Origin: Cupriavidus necator A5-1
GTDB taxonomy: Bacteria > Pseudomonadota > Gammaproteobacteria > Burkholderiales > Burkholderiaceae
Reading direction: 5' to 3'
NCBI RefSeq assembly: GCF_000744095.1
Contig: NZ_JQLI01000008.1
Location: 372,001 to 436,000 of the forward strand
DNA length: 64,000 nt
In this document: positions 35,141-45,473 of the stretch, piece by piece
Layout: every line of letters starts with the position of its first letter
Position numbering within the stretch: the stretch's first letter is position 1
Made by a program: the position numbers and the translations under genes
The notes under the pieces: model-generated
Databases searched by the model: none
What the model was told of the DNA's origin: nothing
Seen by the model: only the letters and a program-made list of their open reading frames with translations

Positions 35141-35480
35141 GGTGCTCCTTTTCTGTCTTGTATTGTTCTCCGCCGGATCACGGCAGGGACGAGGTCTACG
35201 TTCGTTGTAGACGTCGCGAAAATCTAACAAAACGTAGGCATTAAGGACACAAAACTCCGCCAAAGCGCGCTTTTCAGCAGGATTTTGGTGCAATTCCGTT
35301 GTCTGGCCGCTACACAAAGCCGAGTTGGTGCAACGCGGCAAGGCCGGGAACCTGCCCGTGCACTGGGCTGGCGGGGGAGCGGGAGGAAGCGGGAAAGAAG
35401 CGGGGGAGAGAGGGGCGGGACAACCCGCGGCGCAGGAGCAGCGCCGCGGTCAGGATGAACAGCGATGAGGACTGGGGGAA
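35141..35480. other. Intergenic region between porin and minE
   Basis: 340 bases without a gene. It has the inverted repeat GTCTAC-N7-GTAGAC at 35194-35212 in the porin leader, an A/T-rich stretch at 35218-35290 that probably carries the porin promoter (weak TTGTGT and TTAGAT matches on the minus strand), and a purine-rich block at 35370-35420. Confidence 0.45.
35194..35212. promoter_or_regulatory. Inverted repeat GTCTAC-N7-GTAGAC in the porin leader
   Basis: A perfect 6-bp inverted repeat about 55 bases upstream of the porin start codon. It may be an operator or an mRNA 5' stem that stabilises the message; the sequence alone does not decide. Confidence 0.35.
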
Positions 35481-35735
35481 TCAGCCCTGCGGGATTTCGA
35501 TCTTGACTTCAAGGACCTCGAGATTGTCCTGGCGCTCGAGGCTCACGCGCAGGTCCTGGTCGCTGATCTTGACGTACTTGGAAATCACCGCCACCAGCTC
35601 GCGCTGCAGCGCGGGTAGGTAGTCGGCGGGCGCGGAATGGCCGTTGCGCTCGTGGGCGAGGATGATCTGCAGCCGCTCCTTGGCGACCGACGCGGACTTT
35701 TTCTTCTCTCCCAGCAGGAAGGAAAGGATCGACAT
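35481..35735 (-). CDS. minE: Cell-division topological factor MinE
   Basis: 84 residues, normal length. MSILSFLLGEKKKSASVAKERLQIILAHER is the amphipathic membrane-binding start plus the MinD-activating region; the rest is the dimer domain (VISKYVKISDQDLRVSLERQDNLEVLEVKIEIP). It stimulates MinD ATPase and drives pole-to-pole oscillation. AGGAGGG precedes the ATG. Last gene of minC-minD-minE, 21 bases after minD. Confidence 0.97.
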   Translation of the reverse strand: MSILSFLLGEKKKSASVAKERLQIILAHERNGHSAPADYLPALQRELVAVISKYVKISDQDLRVSLERQDNLEVLEVKIEIPQG

Positions 35736-35756
35736 TGGGATGAGCCCTCCTGACCG

Positions 35757-36572
35757 TTACTTGTTGCCGAAGATGCGGGAGAACAGCCCCGGCTTCTGGT
35801 AGTCGATGAAACGCATCGGCTTGTCCTTGCCGAGGAAGCGGTCCACCACGTCGCCATAGGCGTCGGACACGTCGCTGCCTTCCAGGTGGATGGCGGGCGT
35901 GCCCTGGTTGGAGGCATGCAGCACGGCTTCGGACTCCGGCACCACGCCGATCAGCTTGATGCGCAGGATTTCCTGGATATCGGTCAGCGACAGCATCTCG
36001 CCGCCATGCACGCGCTTGGGGTTGTAGCGGGTGATCAGCAGGTGTTCCTTGATCGGATCGCCGCCTTCGCTGGCGCGCTTGGTCTTGGAAGCCAGGATGC
36101 CCAGGATGCGGTCCGAATCGCGCACCGACGACACTTCCGGGTTGGTGACGATCAGCGCTTCATCGGCGAAGTACATCGCCATCAGCGCGCCCGACTCGAT
36201 GCCGGCGGGCGAGTCGCAGATGATGTACTCGAAGTCCATCTCGATCAGGCCGTTGATGACCTTCTCGACGCCGTCGCGCGTGAGCGCGTCCTTGTCGCGC
36301 GTCTGCGAGGCCGGCAGGATGAACAGGTTCTCGCACTTCTTGTCCTTGATCAGCGCCTGGCGCAGGTTGGCTTCGCCCTGCACCACGTTGATCAGGTCAT
36401 ACACCACGCGGCGTTCGCAACCCATGATCAGGTCGAGGTTGCGCAGGCCGACGTCGAAGTCGATCACGGCAGTCTTGTGGCCGCGCAGGGCCAGGCCGGC
36501 GGCAAAGCTGGCGCTGGTGGTGGTCTTGCCGACGCCTCCCTTGCCGGAGGTCACAACGATGATTTTTGCCAT
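35757..36572 (-). CDS. minD: Septum-site-determining ATPase MinD
   Basis: 271 residues. Deviant Walker A at the start (VVTSGKGGVGKTTTSASFAAGLA), DFDVGLRNLDLIMGCERRVVYDLINVVQGEANL, EYIICDSPAGIESGALMAM (Walker B region), and a C-terminal amphipathic membrane helix (KPGLFSRIFGNK). ATP-bound MinD dimers recruit MinC to the membrane and are removed by MinE. It lies between minC (69 bases away) and minE. Confidence 0.98.
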   Translation of the reverse strand: MAKIIVVTSGKGGVGKTTTSASFAAGLALRGHKTAVIDFDVGLRNLDLIMGCERRVVYDLINVVQGEANLRQALIKDKKCENLFILPASQTRDKDALTRDGVEKVINGLIEMDFEYIICDSPAGIESGALMAMYFADEALIVTNPEVSSVRDSDRILGILASKTKRASEGGDPIKEHLLITRYNPKRVHGGEMLSLTDIQEILRIKLIGVVPESEAVLHASNQGTPAIHLEGSDVSDAYGDVVDRFLGKDKPMRFIDYQKPGLFSRIFGNK

Positions 36573-36641
36573 GGCTCTTTGGTCCAGTAATGGGTTGAAG
36601 CTTACGCTGCTTTGATTGGGGATCCCGATGGGCGCACTGGC

Positions 36642-37454
36642 TTATTTGAGCCGCAACGCTTCGAGGATCAGTTTTTCATCGGCCAGGCGGACCTGGGCGG
36701 TCTTGCCGAGCACGTCGGCCGGGAGCGTCTGCTCCGCGGTGCGATAGATGCCGGCGATGGAAATCAGTTCAGGCTCCATGCACGTGCTGAAGATGCGCGC
36801 GCCGGTATTGCCCTTGACGCCCGCCAGCGCGCGGCCGCGCAGCGGGGCGTAGATATGGATGTTGCCTTCGGCGATTATTTCGGCGCCGTAGCTGACCACG
36901 TCGAGGATCACCACGTCGCCCTGCGCGTAGATCTGCTGGCCCGAGCGCACCGGCTTGTCGATCAGCAGGGTCTGGGTCTGGCGGATGGCGGCGGCCACGG
37001 CGGCGTCGGTCGCGGCTGCAGCGGCGGCGCGGGCGGCGTCTTCGCGCGCGGCCTGTTCGGCAGCGGCTTGCTCGGCGGCCTGTTCCGCGGCGGCAGCGGC
37101 CTTGGCCTCGGCGGTGCGGTCGGTGGCGCTGCCTCGGCGGCTCTGGCTGTCGAGCAGCGGCAGGCCGAAGCGCTCGGCCCACTCGCGCTGGCCGGGACGG
37201 GCCACCACGCCGATGGCACGCGCCTTGAGCGTGGCGAGCGTATCGATCACCGTTCCGAGCGCAACGGCGCCATCGCCTTCCAGTGCGCGCAGGTCCAGCG
37301 CGATCACGTCATTGGAGAAGAAGTCGGGGGTGGCTTCGAAGCGGGAGAGGAGGTCATCCCGCAGCGCAGCCATGTCGGCGGTCTGGAGGGCGAGAAGGAG
37401 GGCGTCGACGTTGCCACTGCGCAGCTCGAAGCGTGGCGTTTTCTTCTGGGACAT
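36642..37454 (-). CDS. minC: Septum-site-determining protein MinC
   Basis: 270 residues from ATG 37454. N-terminal FtsZ-inhibiting domain (FELRSGNVDALLLALQTADMAALRDDLLSRFEATPDFFSNDVIALDLRAL), an unusually long Ala/Glu-rich linker (about 108-155), and the C-terminal beta-helix that binds MinD (IYAQGDVVILDVVSYGAEIIAEGNIHIYAPLRGRALAGVKGNTGARIFS). The frame stays open far upstream across the corA region, but only this ATG fits the family. First gene of the operon; divergent from corA. Confidence 0.96.
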   Translation of the reverse strand: MSQKKTPRFELRSGNVDALLLALQTADMAALRDDLLSRFEATPDFFSNDVIALDLRALEGDGAVALGTVIDTLATLKARAIGVVARPGQREWAERFGLPLLDSQSRRGSATDRTAEAKAAAAAEQAAEQAAAEQAAREDAARAAAAAATDAAVAAAIRQTQTLLIDKPVRSGQQIYAQGDVVILDVVSYGAEIIAEGNIHIYAPLRGRALAGVKGNTGARIFSTCMEPELISIAGIYRTAEQTLPADVLGKTAQVRLADEKLILEALRLK

Positions 37455-37706
37455 AGCCGGGGGACCGTGGAAATGCCACATTCTAACGTCGTCTCTGTCG
37501 CGAACTGTAACAATTGGCGCGATTGAAGCGATGTAGCTGCGATGCAGGCGTGGTGGGTGGCCTGTGCGTTCCATATGCACTGCGATGGCACAGCGTGGCG
37601 CGGCGAATGTGTGCCAGCCGTGGCCTGCGCCGCGCGACAGCGTGACGGCATGGCGTGGTGCAAGGCAAAGGCTTGTTACGATTGCGTCATCTGATACGGA
37701 GTTCCC

Positions 37707-38678
37707 ATGGGCGCCATCGTCAATTGCGTAGCCTACCGGCAGGGCAAACGGCTCGGCACGGTCGGCATGGAAGAGATTCCTTCGGTGCTGAGCGTGCCGG
37801 GCACTTTCGTCTGGCTCGGATTGCACGAACCCGACCTCGCGCTGCTGCGCCAGGTGCAGCACGCCTTCGGCCTGCACGACCTCGCGGTGGAAGACGCGCT
37901 CGACGCGCACCAGCGTCCCAAGCTGGAGGCCTACGGCGATTCGGTCTTCGTCGTGCTCAACACCGCGCAACTGGTGGAGGATGAAGTCGTGGTGGGCGAA
38001 ACCCATCTCTTTGTCGGCCCCAACTACGTGGTTTCGGTGCGCCACGGCGCCAGCAGCACCTACGCCCCGGTGCGCGAGCGCTGCGAACACGACCCGCAAG
38101 GCCTGGCCAACGGTCCCGGCTACGTGCTGTACGCGCTGATGGACTTTGTCGTCGACCACTACTTGCCGATCGTGACGCGGCTGGAAGACACCTTCGAGGC
38201 GCTGGAGCAAGGCATTTTCCGCGACGAGTTCGACCGCGCGGCGATCGAGCGCCTGTACCGGATCAAGCGCCAGGTGCTGCGGCTGCGCAATGCGGTCAGT
38301 CCCGTTGAGGATATGTGCGGCCAGTTGATCCGGCTGCACGAGGACCTGGTGCCAAAGGAGCTGCGCGCCTACTTCCGCGACATCGAGGATCACGCCAGCC
38401 GGCTGGTGCGCACGCTCGACGTGGTGCGTGAAATGCTGACCACCGCAGTGCAGGTCAACCTGGCGCTGGTCACCGTGGGCCAGAACGAGGTAGTCAAGCG
38501 GCTGGCGGGCTGGGGCGCGATCCTGGCGATCCCGACCGTGGTGTTCAGCCTGTACGGGATGAACTTCGACTTCATGCCCGAACTGCAATTCCACTACGCC
38601 TACCCGGCGGTGATTGGCGTGACGGCGCTTGCCTGCGGTGCGCTGTGGCGGCGGCTGCACCGGGCCGGATGGATCTGA
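37707..38678 (+). CDS. corA: Magnesium/cobalt transporter CorA
   Basis: 323 residues from ATG 37707 (GGAG 7 bases upstream). Cytoplasmic N-terminal domain, long stalk helix, and two C-terminal membrane helices. The CorA signature YGMN is in VVFSLYGMNFDFMPELQFHYAYP, followed by the second helix and a short basic end (RRLHRAGWI). It forms a pentameric magnesium channel. Divergent from minC with 252 bases between; the neighbours give no regulatory hint. Confidence 0.96.
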   Translation: MGAIVNCVAYRQGKRLGTVGMEEIPSVLSVPGTFVWLGLHEPDLALLRQVQHAFGLHDLAVEDALDAHQRPKLEAYGDSVFVVLNTAQLVEDEVVVGETHLFVGPNYVVSVRHGASSTYAPVRERCEHDPQGLANGPGYVLYALMDFVVDHYLPIVTRLEDTFEALEQGIFRDEFDRAAIERLYRIKRQVLRLRNAVSPVEDMCGQLIRLHEDLVPKELRAYFRDIEDHASRLVRTLDVVREMLTTAVQVNLALVTVGQNEVVKRLAGWGAILAIPTVVFSLYGMNFDFMPELQFHYAYPAVIGVTALACGALWRRLHRAGWI

Positions 38679-38835
38679 AACGTTGCTGACTATCTGCGCG
38701 ACGAATGTGATGGGGGTGAAATTCAGGTGCGTTGATTATTCGCACGGATAGTAAGGCTGCTATGGAGGCTGCCTACCGGGCGCGTGTCCTGACTCCTACA
38801 CTGGAGCAAAGAAGGCGCCGCGCCCGGAGTCCGCC

Positions 38836-39537
38836 ATGTCGATTGCCCGTTCCCCGATTGCCGTCTTGCTGGCCGGCACCATCGCCGCATGGCTGTCTGT
38901 GCAACCCGCTGCTGCCGCGCCGCAGCCGCCCGCGCCGGCGCAGGCCCAGACCCGCGACGCCGTCACGGCCTATGAGGCCGGCCACTTCGACCAGGCCCTG
39001 CGCGGTTTCGCCAGTGCCGCCCGCCTGGGCAACCGCCTCGCCCAGTTCAACTACGCCATGATGCTGCTGCGCGGCGAGGGCACGCCCGCCCGGCCACAGG
39101 AGGCTCTGGTATGGCTGAAGAAGGCGGCCGACAACGAGATGACCCATGCCCAGTACACCTGGGGTGACCTGCATGAGCGCGGCGAGCTGGTGCCCAAGTC
39201 ACTCGAGGAAGCCAACCGCTGGTATGAGCGCGCGGCGCAGGGCGGGCACGTGCAGGCGCAGATGGCGCTGGCGACCAACTACTTCACCGGGCGCGGGGTG
39301 CCGCGGGACTATGGTCAGGCGTTCGCGTGGTACAGCCGCGCGGCCAGTGCCGGCGACGGCGGCGCGCAGTACATCGTTGGCAGTTTCTATGAGCACGGCG
39401 AGCCGGGCGTGGTCGATCGGGATATCGAGCAGGCCAAGATCTGGTATGCGCGCTCGGCCGCGCATGGGGATCCGGGGGCGCTGGCGAAGTTGAGGTCGTT
39501 GCTGCAGGAGTCGGTGCGGGGCAGGGCGGGGATGTAG
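38836..39537 (+). CDS. Exported Sel1-repeat protein
   Basis: 233 residues with a signal peptide (ARSPIAVLLAGTIAAWLSVQPAAA). Four Sel1-type TPR-like repeats follow: LAQFNYAMMLLRGEGTPARPQEALVWLKKAADN, AQYTWGDLHERGELVPKSLEEANRWYERAAQG, AQMALATNYFTGRGVPRDYGQAFAWYSRAASA and AQYIVGSFYEHGEPGVVDRDIEQAKIWYARSAAHG. Such repeats serve protein-protein contacts in the envelope. CGGAG precedes the ATG. The partner is not known. It ends beside the dispersed repeat at 39585. Confidence 0.88.
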   Translation: MSIARSPIAVLLAGTIAAWLSVQPAAAAPQPPAPAQAQTRDAVTAYEAGHFDQALRGFASAARLGNRLAQFNYAMMLLRGEGTPARPQEALVWLKKAADNEMTHAQYTWGDLHERGELVPKSLEEANRWYERAAQGGHVQAQMALATNYFTGRGVPRDYGQAFAWYSRAASAGDGGAQYIVGSFYEHGEPGVVDRDIEQAKIWYARSAAHGDPGALAKLRSLLQESVRGRAGM

Positions 39538-39584
39538 GGAAGAGGCAAGCAGAAAGCGAAGCCGACGGTGTTGGATGCACCAAC

Positions 39585-39755
39585 GCCGCCCGAGCTTGCC
39601 TAAGCAAGGTGTTCTTCCTCTCCCCTCAGGGGGAGAGGGGTGGGCTAGCAAGGAGCCACATCAAGCGGGGCCAACGGTGTTAAGCCGCCGCGCTCAGCTT
39701 TTGACGCTCCTGCCCTCTCCCCCGCCCCTACCGCAAGCGGGAGAGGGGAGCAAAC
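39585..39755 (+). repeat. Dispersed intergenic repeat, copy A
   Basis: 171 bases that match, in inverted orientation, the segment at 51715-51913. Shared blocks include GCTTGCCTAAGCAAGGTGTTC, GGAGCCACATCAAGCGGGG, CTCCTGCCCTCTCCCCC and a closing hairpin CCGCAAGCGG...GAGCAAAC. Internal stem CTCCCCTCAGGGGGAGAGG. No coding potential. Confidence 0.85.
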
Positions 39756-39790
39756 AGGCGGTCTGTTGAGGCTGTCTCAGTCCTCTGACC

Positions 39791-41248
39791 TCAGCCGAGC
39801 TTCTTGCGCAGCAACTCATTCACCTGCGCGGGATTCGCCTTGCCCTTGGTCGCCTTCATCGCCTGCCCCACCAGCGCATTGAACGCCTTCTCCTTGCCCG
39901 AGCGGAATTCCTCCACCGACTTGGCATTGGCCGCCAACACGTCGTCGATGATCTTCTCCAGCTCACCGCTGTCGGACATCTGCTTCAGCCCCTTGGCCGC
40001 GATGATGGCATCGGCATCACCGCCATGCTCGCCCGCCCACATCGCCGGGAACACATCTTTCTTGGCAGTGTTGTTCGACACCGTGCCATCGGCAATGCGC
40101 GTCAGCAGCTTCGCCAGTTGCGCCGGCGTGACCGGCGCGGCATCGATGGCGATGCCTTCGCGATTAAGCTGCGAGGCCACGTCGCCCATCAGCCAGTTGG
40201 CCGCGGGCTTTGCATTGGCCACGCCGGCGTCGGCCACCACGGCCTCATAGTAGGTGGCGAACGCCTTGGTCGCGGTCAGCGTGGTGGCGTCATACGCCGA
40301 CAGGCCGTACTGCGAGACAAAGCGCGCCTGCATCGCTGCCGGCAGTTCGGGCAGTTCGCCGCGCACGCGGTCGACCCACGCCGCGTCGATTTCCAGCGGC
40401 ATCAGGTCCGGATCAGGGAAGTAGCGGTAGTCGTGCGCATCTTCCTTGGTGCGCATCGCGCGGGTCTCGCCGGTATCCGGGTCGAACAGCACGGTGGCTT
40501 GCTGGATCTTGCGCCCATCCTCGATCTCGGCGATCTGCCAATGCACTTCGTACTCGATGGCCTGCTGCAGGAAGCGGAACGAGTTCAGGTTCTTGATCTC
40601 GCGGCGGGTGCCGAATTCCTTCTGCCCGAACGGGCGCACCGACACGTTGGCGTCGCAGCGGAAGCTGCCTTCCTGCATGTTGCCGTCGCAGATGCCCAGC
40701 CATACCACCAGCGAGTGCAGCGCCTTGGCGTAGGCCACGGCTTCGGCGGCGCTGCGCATGTCGGGCTCGGTGACGATTTCCAGCAGCGGCGTACCGGCGC
40801 GGTTCAGGTCGATGCCGGTCATGCCGGCGAAGTCCTCGTGCAGCGACTTGCCCGCGTCTTCTTCCAGGTGGGCGCGCGTCAGGTTGACGGTCTTCTCGTA
40901 GAACTCGCCCTTCTTGCCCTCGACCTGGATGGTGATGGTGCCGCCCTGGACCACGGGGATCTCATACTGGCTGATCTGGTAGCCCTTGGGCAGGTCGGGG
41001 TAGAAGTAGTTCTTGCGCGCAAAGATGCTGCGCGGCGCGATGGTGGCGCCGATCGCCAGGCCGAACTGGATGGCGCGCTCGACCGCGCCCTTGTTGAGCA
41101 CCGGCAGCACGCCCGGCAGCGCCAGGTCCACCGGCGAGGCCTGCGTGTTGGCCTCGGCCCCGAAGGCGGTGGAGGTGCCGGAAAAAATCTTGGAGGCCGT
41201 CGAAAGCTGCGCGTGCGTTTCGAGGCCGATCACCACTTCCCATTGCAT
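39791..41248 (-). CDS. gatB: Aspartyl/glutamyl-tRNA amidotransferase subunit B
   Basis: 485 residues from ATG 41248 (MQWEVVIGLETHAQLSTASKIFSGTSTAFGAEAN, the standard GatB opening); upstream in-frame sequence is not conserved-looking and is excluded. LPKGYQISQYEIPVV, LTRAHLEEDAGKSLHE, DLNRAGTPLLEIVTEPDMRS and the C-terminal YqeY-like tail with KGKANPAQVNELLRKKLG are present. It phosphorylates and transamidates misacylated Glu-tRNA(Gln) or Asp-tRNA(Asn) with GatA and GatC. Here it is separated from gatA by two unrelated genes. Confidence 0.97.
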   Translation of the reverse strand: MQWEVVIGLETHAQLSTASKIFSGTSTAFGAEANTQASPVDLALPGVLPVLNKGAVERAIQFGLAIGATIAPRSIFARKNYFYPDLPKGYQISQYEIPVVQGGTITIQVEGKKGEFYEKTVNLTRAHLEEDAGKSLHEDFAGMTGIDLNRAGTPLLEIVTEPDMRSAAEAVAYAKALHSLVVWLGICDGNMQEGSFRCDANVSVRPFGQKEFGTRREIKNLNSFRFLQQAIEYEVHWQIAEIEDGRKIQQATVLFDPDTGETRAMRTKEDAHDYRYFPDPDLMPLEIDAAWVDRVRGELPELPAAMQARFVSQYGLSAYDATTLTATKAFATYYEAVVADAGVANAKPAANWLMGDVASQLNREGIAIDAAPVTPAQLAKLLTRIADGTVSNNTAKKDVFPAMWAGEHGGDADAIIAAKGLKQMSDSGELEKIIDDVLAANAKSVEEFRSGKEKAFNALVGQAMKATKGKANPAQVNELLRKKLG

Positions 41249-41336
41249 GGCGGTATTCCTGTTCGGTTCTTTCGGTTCTGTCTGTTGCGGTGGAGCGGCG
41301 CTGCCGCCCCGGTGTTCTTTGGCTTCGTCCCGCCTT

Positions 41337-42410
41337 CTAGGGATCGGGACTGGCGAGCCATGAGTCGAGCTGGGCGAGCGCGGCCACGCGTGCCACCGCG
41401 TCGCCGCCGACGGTAACGCCTTGCACCTTGCGAGCGGCAGCGGGCACGTCGCGGCGCATATGCAGCTCGCTGGTGCCGTCAAAGCCGTGGTACGCGCCCG
41501 GGAAGATCTCCAGCCGGAAGCGCGCCCCGGGCTGGCGCGCCAGCACGGCGCTCTGCAGCATGGCGCAGCGGGTTGCGGGCGTCCAGTCGTCGGCGCCGCC
41601 GATCATCAGCAGTATCGGCGCGCGCAGGCGGAAACTGTGCTGCTGCACCGCGCGCTTGCAGCCGGGGTAGAACGCAACCGCGCGTTCCACCTGCGGCGTG
41701 CCGGCCGGCCACGGGCGGCTGGCGTCGACGGTGGCCAGCACCGCCTGCGCGCCGTTGGACCAGCCCAGCAGCACGATGCGCGAGGTATCGATGCCCGGCT
41801 GGTCGGCGACCCAGCGCAGCGCGGCCAGTGCATCGCCGCGGCGGGTGCGGTCGTCGATGCCGCGGGTGTCGTTGGGCTCGGTGCAGATGCCTTGGGGCCT
41901 GCCGCGCGCGCTGAAGCTGTCGGGCATCAGCACCGCGTAGCCGCGTTCGGTCAGCCACTGGGCGTATTCGCCATAGCGCTGCTGCAGCATGGCGGAGACC
42001 TCGCCGCCCGGCGTGGTCTCGCGCGCGGCGCGCGCCGACAGGAGCCCGCCGCAGCCGTGCAGCGCCACCACCACCGGCAGCGCGCGCGCCGTTGCGCCTT
42101 CGCGCGGCAGGAACCAATAGGCGGTCAGCGCGGGCGTGGTCGCGTCGCCGCGCAGCTGGACGCGCTGCGCTGGCACGGGTGCCGCTGCGGATCCGGGCGT
42201 CGCCCGCGTCACCGCGTTCGGCGCCAGCGCGCCGGCGGGTGTCAGCGGGGCCGGCTGCGTCAGCGCAGGCGCGGGCAGGTCAGGCATATGCGCCGCGGCG
42301 CCGGCCAGCCACGCACCCAGCGCCAGCGCCACGGCCGAGCGCAGCAGCCGGCAGGCGGCGCTGGCGGAGCGGGGCGGGGTGGCGGAGGCGGTGGCCATGG
42401 CGGTCGGCAT
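41337..42410 (-). CDS. Exported alpha/beta hydrolase, dienelactone hydrolase-like
   Basis: 357 residues with a hydrophobic N-terminal signal (RLLRSAVALALGAWLAGAAAH) and a Pro/Ala linker. Hydrolase landmarks: VVVALHGCGGLLSARAA (oxyanion turn), LLGWSNGAQAVLA (Ser nucleophile in GxSxG), LMIGGADDWTPATRC (acid), and GAYHGFDG (His). Ser replaces the Cys of classical dienelactone hydrolases. The substrate is unknown. It lies 17 bases after a lipoprotein gene and 88 before gatB, inside the gat operon. ATG 42398 is an alternative start. Confidence 0.83.
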   Translation of the reverse strand: MPTAMATASATPPRSASAACRLLRSAVALALGAWLAGAAAHMPDLPAPALTQPAPLTPAGALAPNAVTRATPGSAAAPVPAQRVQLRGDATTPALTAYWFLPREGATARALPVVVALHGCGGLLSARAARETTPGGEVSAMLQQRYGEYAQWLTERGYAVLMPDSFSARGRPQGICTEPNDTRGIDDRTRRGDALAALRWVADQPGIDTSRIVLLGWSNGAQAVLATVDASRPWPAGTPQVERAVAFYPGCKRAVQQHSFRLRAPILLMIGGADDWTPATRCAMLQSAVLARQPGARFRLEIFPGAYHGFDGTSELHMRRDVPAAARKVQGVTVGGDAVARVAALAQLDSWLASPDP

Positions 42411-42427
42411 TGGCGGTATCGGCAGGA

Positions 42428-42900
42428 TCAGCGCGTGCTGGCGCAGGCGCCGCTGCCGGGCTCGAACATCACGGGCCAGGCCTGCTCGTAGATGCCGGGC
42501 GTGCAGCGCTGCTGGCAGTTGGCGTGCGCCAGCGTGACGCGGCGCGGATCCTGCCAGACCATCAGCTTGCAGCCGCTGCCGTCATTGGCGCGCAGCTCGA
42601 TATGCGGCTTTCTCTGGACCTGGCGGAAGTCCGCCAGGTTGAAGCTGCACGAGCCGCGCTTGCCGACCCACAGCTTCCACGACAGCTGCTGCACGTTGTT
42701 GTCCGATACGCGCAGCTGGGCGTCTTCGCGGAAGCCGTCTTCCTCGGTGCGGCGGCAGTCGCCGGCCAGGTCGATGTCGCGGCTGGCGATCGGCGTGGGC
42801 CGGCCGAGTCCGCCCGGCAGCGGGATGCAGCCCGCCACCGCCGCGGCGAGCGCGGCCGCCGCCATCAGGCGCAGAGCGAGGGTGGAGCGCGAGGTCATGA

Positions 42901-42904
<4 letters not shown>
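42428..42904 (-). CDS. Small lipoprotein of unknown function
   Basis: 158 residues. The start at 42904 overlaps the gatA stop (ATGA), with a second ATG 6 bases later. Lipobox AAAVAGC gives an acylated Cys near residue 26. The mature part has six further Cys (DCRRTEED, GSCSFNL, GCKLMVW, HANCQQRCTPGIYEQAWPVMFEPGSGACA), a pattern suited to disulfides in the envelope. I do not recognise a family. Translational coupling to gatA is notable because the products act in different compartments. Confidence 0.8.
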
Positions 42905-44406
<1,502 letters not shown>

Positions 44407-44490
44407 GACAGTCGGTTGGCATCAGGGGTGGCGCAGGGTGACGTAGTGAGCTGGCGGCCGCGATAGCGGGGTTCGCGGCGGCGGCGGCGG

Positions 44491-44790
44491 TCACTCGATC
44501 ACCTTGGGCACCAGGTACAGGCCGTTTTCGGTGGCGGGCGCGGGGCGCTGGTAATCTTCGCGGCGGTCGGCTTCGGTGACCACGTCGTCGCGCAGGCGCT
44601 GGGCCATGTCGCGCACGACCGACAGCGGATGGGCCAGCGGCACGATGCCGGTGGTGTCGACCGCCTGCATCTGCTCGACCAGCGAGAAAAAGTTGTTCAG
44701 CTGCGCAAGCGTCTGGGCGGCCTCGTCATCGCTGGTTTCGATGCGGGCCAGGTGGGCGATGCGCTTGACGTCGGATAGGTCGAGGGCCAT
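44491..44790 (-). CDS. gatC: Aspartyl/glutamyl-tRNA amidotransferase subunit C
   Basis: 99 residues, normal size. MALDLSDVKRIAHLARIETSDDEAAQTLAQLNNFFSLVEQMQAVDTTGIVPLAHPLSV and DVVTEADRREDYQRPAPATENGLYLVPKVIE match GatC, the small clamp that wraps around GatA and GatB. First gene of the gatC-gatA-lipoprotein-hydrolase-gatB series, divergent from mreB across a long control region. Confidence 0.96.
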   Translation of the reverse strand: MALDLSDVKRIAHLARIETSDDEAAQTLAQLNNFFSLVEQMQAVDTTGIVPLAHPLSVVRDMAQRLRDDVVTEADRREDYQRPAPATENGLYLVPKVIE

Positions 44791-45473
44791 GGCGTGGTGG
44801 TTCGGATGCTCGGATGCTCGGATGCGGAAGGCGCCGGCGGGGCCGGCGGCCGGCCGTGCGGCGCAGGCGTCGCGCGGCCCGGACAGGCGGCTCCGGAGCG
44901 CGGCAAAGACGCCACGGAGTCGTCGGAATTACAGGTATTTTCAGGCTGTAAACGCCCGAAGCAGCAGGAATTATAAGGTATCATTGCGTGCTTCCAACCT
45001 TTGGCAACGCCTTCGTCACATGGCTGCCAAACTGGCTGCAAAACAGCCCTGGCCGGCGTCCCCGCGCCAGGGCCGCCGAAAGCGCCAGAAGGTGGAAAAA
45101 AACCTGGGTCCTCTGATTAGGCCTCTGCCGCCGGCCGGACTATGTCTCAATGTCTTATGACATGCCGGTCCAGCGCCCGACAAATACTCGCGAACTTTTG
45201 CGCGAGGTCTAATCAAAGGTTCCCGTAGGGCCGGCATCGCGCATTGCAAATCGCAAAAATGCAAATTCGCAAAAGTGCTAGATTGCAACTTTGCAACCGC
45301 GTGCCGGCGGCGGTGCCGATCCCGACTCCGCTCCCGGCCGCCCCGCGCCGGACGGCGGGCGGGCCGGGAAGCCGAGAACCATTCCGTATTCAACACACGT
45401 ATTTCGTGGCCGGGCCGCTCGCGGCGCCGGCCGCTTCGCCTACCCGCGAACACCACCACAGACAGGATTCCTG
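44791..45473. other. Long divergent control region gatC / mreB
   Basis: 683 bases with no supported gene. Contents: a short tandem run of GGATGCTC near 44806-44829; A/T-rich promoter-like DNA at 44925-44990, with GGTATCAT; another A/T-rich stretch at 45140-45215; and a 7-unit array with 8-bp period at 45246-45300 (separate entry). The mreB ribosome site AGGA is at about 45464. The size and richness suggest several promoters for the rod-shape operon. Confidence 0.5.
45246..45300. repeat. Seven-unit GCAA array, about 8-bp period
   Basis: The dinucleotide GC of GCAAA-like units starts at 45246, 45253, 45261, 45269, 45277, 45285 and 45293. Units: GCAAATC, GCAAAAAT, GCAAATTC, GCAAAAGT, GCTAGATT, GCAACTTT, GCAACCGC. 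The A/T-rich content stands out against the GC-rich surroundings. It lies 174-228 bases before mreB. Confidence 0.6.

Noticed and set aside
36642..38660. MinC as a 672-residue protein
   Set aside because: The frame is open upstream by chance across corA; MinC homology begins at the ATG at 37454.
45246..45300. CRISPR array or origin iterons
   Set aside because: Units are only about 8 bp without spacers, and no rep or cas gene is near.
44791..45473. tRNA or small RNA gene in the long gatC/mreB spacer
   Set aside because: No cloverleaf, no CCA end and no hairpin with T-run that would mark one.
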